From Branchiostoma floridae (taxonomy: Eukaryota; Chordata; Leptocardii; Amphioxiformes; Branchiostomatidae): DNA of 64,000 nt. The translations under genes and the position numbers were made by a program. The stretch covers positions 3,788,706 through 3,852,705 of the forward strand of contig NC_049983.1 of the NCBI RefSeq assembly GCF_000003815.2, written 5' to 3'. The notes below the pieces were generated by a model, which saw only the letters and a list, made by a program, of their open reading frames with translations, did no database searches and had not been told where the DNA came from. Below, piece by piece: positions 14,001-23,000 of this stretch. Position 1 is the first letter of the stretch, and every line of letters begins with the position of its first letter.

Positions 14001-17000
14001 CTATACTCCATTATATGCACCAAATTTCACTTTGCGAAGGCCCCCATTCCACTTGACGGCGCTCTCACCGCGCTCTCACGGCGATGGCAAACTTGCCCCA
14101 TCGCCGTGAGAGCGCCGCGATGGCAGAAAAAGCTGCTCTAGTGGAATCTCTCCTGCGACGCCAGCGCGCTCTCAGCGCTACGGAAAACTCAAAGGACAGC
14201 AATTTTTATGGGCCGCCAAGAACTTTAAAGATTACTCAACGAATTTCAGAGATAAAGAACGAGATTTCTTACCTTTTGTGTATTTCATTGTATTTCAAGT
14301 CATATTTTTACGTCTTACGTAATTTTAAATTATAAAATCAAGGCTGTAAACAAATCCAATTTTGCTCACTATAGAGTCGTTCAGCGTGAGTCTAAGATTA
14401 TCTATACGCTTGACTTGCTGTTTTTTAAAAATAATTTGCCATGTAACTTGTTCATAATGAATATCATTATCATGCCAGGTTATTATCGTGAATTATAGAA
14501 TAGTGAAACGAGTTGATCTATTGAAAATAAGTCTTCTATAATCTCAATCTACAGGTTAAGAACATGAAAACTAAAATGTTATTCTGTTAACATTTAAAAA
14601 TCAGACATAGTAAACCTTTGTGTTCTTGATTATTCTATCTCAATTTAATTCATTGTACATTTTGAACATTTCTCCGAGTCCTTTCTCGTCAGTTTATGTT
14701 ATATGTATTCTGGAGTAATCCTGTGACTCGAAACGCTGAATAAAGCACCGTATGTGTAGTTGTCCAATTTGTTTTACCCATGATTTTGATTATAGGAAGT
14801 GATTCATGACACAAAAGTATGATATGACAACAAAATTCATCAAAATATACTTCCTCAAGAATAAAGACTGCATGAACTATAGTTGAGAGCGCAGCGAGAG
14901 CGCAGCGAGAGCGCGGTAAGATCGCCGTCCTAGTGGAATGGGGCCTATCATATACCATTGTTTAGCCCTATTGGCGCTCACCGCGCTCTCTTGGCGCTCT
15001 CATGGCGCTCTCACGGCGATCATTGTTGCATCGCCATCCTCGGCGCTCTCACGGCGATGGTATGGCAGGGCTCCATACCATCGCCGTGGTGACGGCGCTC
15101 TCGCCGCGATGGCATGGCAGGGCTCCATACCATCGCCGTGGTGACGGCGCTCTCGCCGCGATGGCACTCCCGGCGCTCTCACCGCGCTCTCACGGCGCTC
15201 CCACGGCGACCTTGGCGATCCCACCGCGCTCTCACCGCGATGGTCAAATTTGCCATCGCCGTGAGTGGAATGGGGGTAAAAGATATCGTTGTAAGGCGTA
15301 CCTTAAATTATCGTTATCAGGCATACGATATCGCAATTCAGACGATTTTTAACACGGCATCGTATGGCATCATTTCCGTGTCAACATTTCGTATGAAACA
15401 GGTACCTTGAATAATAGAAACAAAACGTAAATGCATCTACGATGCTTCAATTATACCACGAAAAAAATGGAAGGACAAAAGTTGGCCTAGTGGACGATTC
15501 CTAACGTCCCTTAATTTATCTTTATAATTTTCGTGTCAAAATATCGCATTAAGATGTGACCATAAACAAGCCTACAAACGTGCACAGTATTGCAATAGGG
15601 ATACACAGACAAACTGCCTAAAATGTAAGTTTCTTGACTCTGTTATCAGATTTCACAACCCCTTGACATATGTCAGGGTACAGATAAATCATTTGCTGTG
15701 GAGAACGATGAACAAAGAATGAACTAAACTGAGAACGAAAGCAAAATTGTAAGGAGTTGTGGTTGTCCTTTTCGTGTTCATATATGACTAATGATGATGA
15801 TGATAATATGACTAATCGTTACTTACTGCATTTTTTCTTGATAGTTCCTACGAAGTGGCGTGAAGACGGCCAGTGCGGAGAGGGCTACCCTGCTGCAGAC
15901 GGTAACCCTGCTGAATGCGACCCTGGCGGTATTTACCCATGCTGCTCGGACGAAAACTGGTGCGGCAACACTACAGAACACTGCGACTGTCCGGACTGTG
16001 TCGACTACAGGAACACAGGTACATTACTGGAACATGCAAAAGATCGCTTTGTTATTGAATGTACATGCCAGAACGATACCTATGGCATCATTTACGTCGC
16101 CAAGGTGACGGAACATGGAGCAACCCTACTCCAATATGCATGCGTAATAATACTTACTAGTTCCTATATGCCAGCAATGTCGATGGAATTGTGGTATGCA
16201 AATAGTAGATATAGTCTCAGAAAGAAGCTGCATGACGTTTCCCTCTTTAATGTGTAATTGAGCACAGATTAAAAGACGTTGTTTTGTGCATGGTCAGAAG
16301 ACAAATAGTACATCTTCCCACAATAAAAGGTTCTTGAACATTTGATCAACTATGTTGGAGTGAGAAGGGGGTGTACGTACCGTATGACTTGTCACGTTAC
16401 AGCATACATATTTGGTTCAATGTTGCTATGATATGCCATATTGCGGGAGAGCGTAGCACGCTATCGTTACGATATCGTAACGTCCCTGTTGAAACATCGT
16501 ACACGTATTTTCGCTTGTTTAAGGTACCCTTTTCCAAAACGTTATTTTGACACGGAAATTGTAACGCTGTGCAAATGGGACGTATGGGCATCGTTCAAAA
16601 GGTCCCTTAAGGCCTACCGAAACGACGTTTTGTTCAAAGCATCGTAGACGTTTTAACGTCTATTTTCGCTTCTTTAAGGTACCTCTTTCAATACGAAATT
16701 TTGACGCGAAAATGATGCCATATGATATGTGATATTGCGGGAGATCGTAGCACGCTATCGTTACGATATCGTAACGTCCCTGTTAAAATATCGTACACGT
16801 ATTCTCGCTTGTTTAAGGTACCCTTTTCCAAAACGTTTTTTTGACACCGAAATTGTAAAGCTATGCAAAGGGGACGTATGGGCATCGTTCAAAAGGCCCC
16901 TTAAGGCCTACCGAAACGACGTTTTGTTCAAAGCATCGTAGACGTATTTATGTCTATTTTCGCTTCTTTAAGGTACCTTTTTCAATACGAAATTTTGACA

Positions 17001-20000
17001 CGGAAATGATGCCATAGACTTAGTGCGAGAGGGTGGAGAAGGAAGTGCACAGCCCTCGTTCACCATAAAATGTCATGTAGAGGTCGGAATAATGGTAGCC
17101 GAACCCACCTGAAAATGCCTATTTGCCTGCTCATCTGTCGGAAAATTCGACAGGAGAATCCGAAAATCTTAGGATGTTGATGTTTGAAATTCACTTCATT
17201 TCCTCTATTTACATAGCAAAACTCGTGACGTTGCATATTTGGTATCATGTTTATGTTCCATCTATAATAACATACATATGTTACATTTATTCATTTTGTC
17301 CAGTTGAAAACAAAAAACTTAATTACGCAAATTAAGTCCTCAGTATGAACATCTTTGTTCCTAGCTGCATGCCTGAAATGATGAAAATTCGTCATTTCTT
17401 TCTGCAGTTGGAATGTCTTGACAAAAACCTGCCCAACGTTTTCATGACGCTGAAAACTATCTACCTCTCAAATGTCAAGACCTTATCATGTCCTGGACTG
17501 GAGATACATTAAAAAAAACCTGCTATGATAGATTATTCTCATTAACTATGCAAATGTACTCTCATTTTGCATAATTAGTATTTCATTTTGTAAAACATTA
17601 TCTAAGCTACCTACATACCAAAAATAACGAAATTCCTTTCTTGAGTTATCGTCTTTGGAAATTTTTGACAAAAATGCTATCCCAAATTAACTCAAGTCAC
17701 AGAGCACCAGAGTTATCTAACACTTCAAAATCGTGACCATAGCCTGATCAGAAAACCAGATAGAAAAATTGGAAGTTATGTTGCAGTACCACTGGAAGTC
17801 GCCGGAGGCCTGAAATGAAAGAATTTTCAGCTTTTATTATACCTTACCAACATACCAAGCATAAAACAAATCCACACAGCCGTTCTTGAGTCATCTTGTT
17901 GATAAAGACATGCACACAAACGCTAAGTAAACATAACCTCCATGAATATTTCTATTCCTGGCAATTCCTGGCAATTCGTAGTGTGTTCGAGAAACTCTCA
18001 CTGCATTACAGCTTTTGACATGTTAAAGATTGTCCAAGTGCATTCGGATAGAAATATTGAATGGCATTCAAAGTGGATTCTAAGTCTATTCTAACTATTT
18101 TAACTGGAAGGGTGTAAGGAGGATAGCTGCCGATAGAGCTTGCTGGGCCACCTGACTGCCTCATGTGTCGGACGACACGGGAGCCCCTAAGTCTAAGTAA
18201 GTCTAACTGTTGTATGACAACATTCTATGGAATTCCAGCACTATTCAAAACATTCTTGTCTCATTCGATTGTGAATCGAAAACGCAGGCCATTTCAAATC
18301 CTGTCCGAATGTGGCCAAAAGAATATCTGGAATGCAGTGAGAATTTGTAGAATAAACTACGATTTCCCAGGAATAGAAATAAATTTTCATTTTGACGTCG
18401 ACGGCATTTTGTCTCATTCTTTCTCGTGTGAAGGGGATATAAGACCCATTTGGAGTTCCCACTCGGAGTGGCCCCGAATGTGGCACGGATTTTGCAAATA
18501 CTTTATTCCGGCTGGTTCTGCTTGATTTCTGCTAATTCGGCTCCAGTTTGAAGGCTCTATAAATATTGCATTGTATGCACTAGCATGTGTTATTTGTATG
18601 TGTACCAAGGTCAGGTTTACTGTTGCTCAACTGTTTTACCAGGACAGTGCTTTGAATTTGTTCATTTTACATGTTGATATTACTGAATAGGTCCATTCTT
18701 CTCGTTGTGATTGTTTCATTTTATTCATTTACCACCTCAAGAAACATGCATGTACTTGAAGAATCCTTATTACCTTCGCCAGAATGGCAAGGTTATGTTT
18801 TAGGATTGTACGTCTGCCTGTATGTAAACAGCATAACTCGAGAAGCTTTGGATCATTGGACGGATCCTGATGATATTTGGTAGGTGGGTAAGGGTCGGGT
18901 AAACGAAGGTCAAGTTCGATAAAGGGCCTGAAAAGGTAATGCAGCGGCTTGGTTTTGATATCCCGTGTTCTGGACATGTTGTGTTCGTGATTTGGGGTTG
19001 GCAAATAGCCATTGGGCAGAGAGCAAGTTCTGTGAGTTTGGGCCCCCTCGCGGCTTTTTTTTTTCAATTACAGGCGGTGGTTTCGTTTCAAACTTTGGAC
19101 AAAAATAACTCGAGAACGTGTCGACGGATCGTCATGATTTTTGGTATGTTTGACCGATGAGGCTGATAAATCGATAATCAACTAGAAAGGCCGACATTTG
19201 CTTGAGAGCAAATGCAGCATATTTCAGCCATCTCCCTCCCCATGCAACAACAGGCTATTCCAAAATCACCCATGTGCAAGAATCGAACACTTCTTTTAAA
19301 AGTCACTTCCACTAATGATACTTAATGACACCCAAAAATGAATCTTACAAAATTCCTAGTGCAAGAATGGACTCTTCCAGTGCACCCCATGTGAATTTGC
19401 ACAATAGACCAGTCCAGAAATACTCTCACTGAAAACATGGTCAAGGTTGAACTAAGCAAAAAAGGCATTATCACCTTTCTAAAACTAAATTTGAAAACAT
19501 CCCCATGCAAGAATGGACTCTTTTTGCGATGCCCCTATGTAAAGTGGTGCAGTCCAAAAATACATCCGCTAAAATTAGACTTAATCACCAAAGTCCCAAA
19601 AATGGATTTTAAAAATCCCCCCATGTAAGGATCGACTCTTCCAGCACAACCTATGTGAAATTGCAAAGTTGACCAGTCAAAAAATAACCACACTGAAACA
19701 CTTTGACATATCAAATCACCAAAGTCCATAAACAAATTAAAAAAAAAATGAATGCCCCCCTCCATGCAAGAATGGACTCTTCCAGTACACCCCATGTAAA
19801 ATTGCAAAATAGTCCAGTTCAAAAATACTCCCATTGAGAGACATTAAATAATCAACAGTCGAAAGATGAATTTAAAAAATATGTACCCCCTCCGTGCCAG
19901 AATGGACTCATCCAGATAACACCGGGCTCACTGATTGGCTGCCAATCCCCTTCGGGATGTTGACTCAGGCTACGTGATTGGTTGCCTCTTTAATCAAGTT

Positions 20001-23000
20001 ACTAGTATATATAGACATGTGCACATGCTGTCTTCAGGTGGGAGAGGTCAACGACCTTGAGGTCGTTGACCCTCTGGCCAGTGGAGAATTACTTAAAAAG
20101 TACCCAAATATATCATTTTGAAGTGGTTTATGCCAGAAATTATACATGGGTCATTTGAAGGAATATCTAGTGCACCTATTTACCAAAATGTAGGTCATTT
20201 GGTTACAAGACCAGGGAACAGGAGCGAAAAGCGTACGTTTTTGGTCAAACAATGGCCAAAAAATTCCAACATTAAGCATTTTGTTGTACCTTATGCCAAA
20301 GGTGTCAATGAATTCATGTGCGCATATGTAGACGGCACTCCTATACCAAATTTCAGGTCATTTGGTTGTAAAATGGGGGTATAGGAGCCAAAAAATGTCA
20401 TTTCTGGGGCAAAAAATGGCAAAAAATGCCAAAATTAAGGATTTTACGGTACCGTATGCCAAAATTGTTTTTGGAATTTTGTGGGAATATGATCAAGGCA
20501 CCTCTGTACCAAATTTTAGGTCATTCGGCTGTAACACCAGGGAACAGGGGGGCAAAATGTACATAACAATTGCAAAAAACATAAATAAAATCATTTTAAA
20601 GGAAGATATGAAAAAAAATGAGAAAAAAGCATCTGGGTATTGACCCACTCTACCCTTGTGCCAAATTTCAAGTAATTCGGTCCAGGAACGACGGAGTTGA
20701 ATCGATTTGAAGATTTGACAGGAGAAAGAAAGAAACATTACGAATACAATATATTTCACCATACCTATGGTATGGCTGAAATATAATAAACAATTTTCCG
20801 CAGAAGATGTATTCATACAGCAGTCACCAGCAGGTAAGTACAAGTACAACCTGGAAGAAGCAAGACAAGCGTGCGAAGAAAAGGGTGCAGTTATCGCCTC
20901 CTATAACCAGCTGTATGATGCCTGGAAGGATGGCATGGATCACTGCGTATGCGGGTGGCTATCGGACGGGACTGCTCGGCATCCAACACAGGTAGCCAGG
21001 TTGGTATATATCTGAGTTTAAATCTCTCACTCTTATGCGTCTTAACAACCAAATTTAGATTGTTTGACATAGGGCAAAATTCCATTTCATTAGTTACAGA
21101 TTGTTTGTTTGTTTATTGGGATCTCCTCATGAAATCTATTTTTACAGTTTACAAAACAGGTCACAAAACAATCAAAAACGTGTGTCAACATTTATTGTAG
21201 AAGCATAACATAGAGGTATTGAAAGCAAACATTTCCTATGAATTGCAACCTGCAGTGTGTAAGTAATCACGCTACTGTCTGGTATGTAACATTGCCATGA
21301 TGATAAGTTCAATGAGAAGCTATTAGTATAATGTGATGGATGCACGAGGGGTGATAAGAAAAGTCCTCGGCCTCACCCAGAAATAGTAAGCACAACTCAA
21401 ATTTCGAAGCACAACATCATTATCTAAATAAATAAATTATTATGAAGCCCTTTATCGATATCATCGAAATTTCCAATCATTGCAGTCATTACTTTCCAGG
21501 CATTCGTTTTTTTCTAATTAGAAGGTAAGTGGCGAGAAAAACAAGGGTGAATTGTGATCAGACATGTGTGGGTCGAGTTCCCCATGCCGTAAATTATTTT
21601 TTAACAATAAAACATTGTCAAAGTGTTTGATAATGATTCTGTTCCTATTTTAAGCAGAAAGAAGTGGGTGTCTGACTTCCAGCAGGGCAAGTTGACCCGC
21701 ACACCTCAGGTCGAAGCTCAATTGTCCACGTTTTTGTCCTTCTCCCTTACCTAACGTTACTGGGTGTCGCCTGCAAAGTAATGATCGCACTAATTTGAAT
21801 TTTGGCACACATTCATATAAGACTTTATACTTGACATCTATGCTTAGAAATCTGAGTTGTGATTATTATTTATGGGTGAGGCCGAGGACTTATTGATCAC
21901 CCGTCGTAGCTACCCCCTACCTCAATGCTCCCTCCTGGCATGCCGTAGTTTATGAGTGCAACAGACTTTCGTAGAATCATTATGTGTTCTGCATGAATTC
22001 GAAGGGTCATCATCGTATGCCCTGCATGGCATGGGCCCATTGTTCATGTTATGTATGTACAAGCTGTGTCTTGACGCGCAAACAACCTGTATTTTTACTT
22101 TTATTCATTTATCTCTGTCATTTTTACCCAGGGTAGTCCACTCAGTGATTCACACTGCTTTGCACTGGAGCCCAACATGACATAAGTTGGAATGAACACA
22201 TTATGAGTACATATGGTGACATACAAACAGAAAATTGACAAGCAATAAATGAAATGAATGAATAACAAGAGTAATGGAACTGATGTAAGCAATAACAATA
22301 ATTTTAACAAATAAATGCTACTAATGATAGCAATATTAATACAAATTATGAATAAATGATAATGGTAATGAACAACATGCTTGTTTGCCACCCAGGAAGC
22401 ACTGTGGATCAGTTGGGATCAACCTCTGTTATTGGCGGTCTACCTACGACGCGTGGTGTTTCCGCAAAGTCGGTAAGTTACTTTTAAATATACTGTTATA
22501 GCAAAGATGCTGTAACGCATACTACAATTCAATACTTACTAATACAATTTATTACAACTTTCATCTGAAAATATCGCATTAGAACATATACTATCTTGAA
22601 CATGCGATGTTGTAATAGGGGTGCCACAATATTTCGAAGTTTAAAGTAGATAGTTCTTGGACAGTGTAGGTTTAGACATCCTAGCATCGATTTGCTCGAA
22701 GCTCCAGGGGCAGACTGGGCATTTTTCTCTTCGTCAAGAAGATTACTAGAGGGCTTCAGAATGTATTTTCAATGGTATTGAAAATACTCCTCTGGCCGGC
22801 TGACTCCAATTACGTACTATAGACTCTATTTGTCCAATTTCTACGGGTAAGTACACTACAAACTTAAAGCATTTCTATTTTAACAGAATCGTTGACATAT
22901 GGAACGCCTTACAATCAGAAATTAGACAACTCCGGCCAAATCCTACCTTTTCAGCCAATCATTTTAAGCAATCCGTTATTGAACATCTCCTGACCACACA

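Larger units (their letters stand above)
13138..17017. mobile_element. Large foldback element enclosing an exon
   Basis: Both outer ends carry the same inverted terminus, CTATGGCATCATTTCCGTGTC on the left (13138) and its inverted copy ending at about 17017. The arms (about 13138-13905 and 16345-17017) are built from subrepeats of about 280 bp with phrases such as GTACCTTAAAGAAGCGAAAA, ACGATGCTTTGAACAAAACG and TAGGCCTTAACGGGCC. Their inner edges match as well (TGTAACGTGACAAGTCATAC and its inverse at 16383-16402). Left-arm sequence resumes at 15276-15610 after a further insertion. Exon 6 of the lectin gene (15845-16018) lies between the arms. No transposase frame is seen. Confidence 0.75.

Noticed and set aside
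13584-17000. Similar 68-70 residue frames (KRYFDTEIVKLCKWDVWASF) in both foldback arms
   Set aside because: They are translations of the repeated arm units. The arms are non-coding elsewhere and stops follow in all copies.
18163-18525. 120-codon open frame in lectin intron 6
   Set aside because: Nothing recognisable, and a minus-strand frame of similar quality overlaps it.
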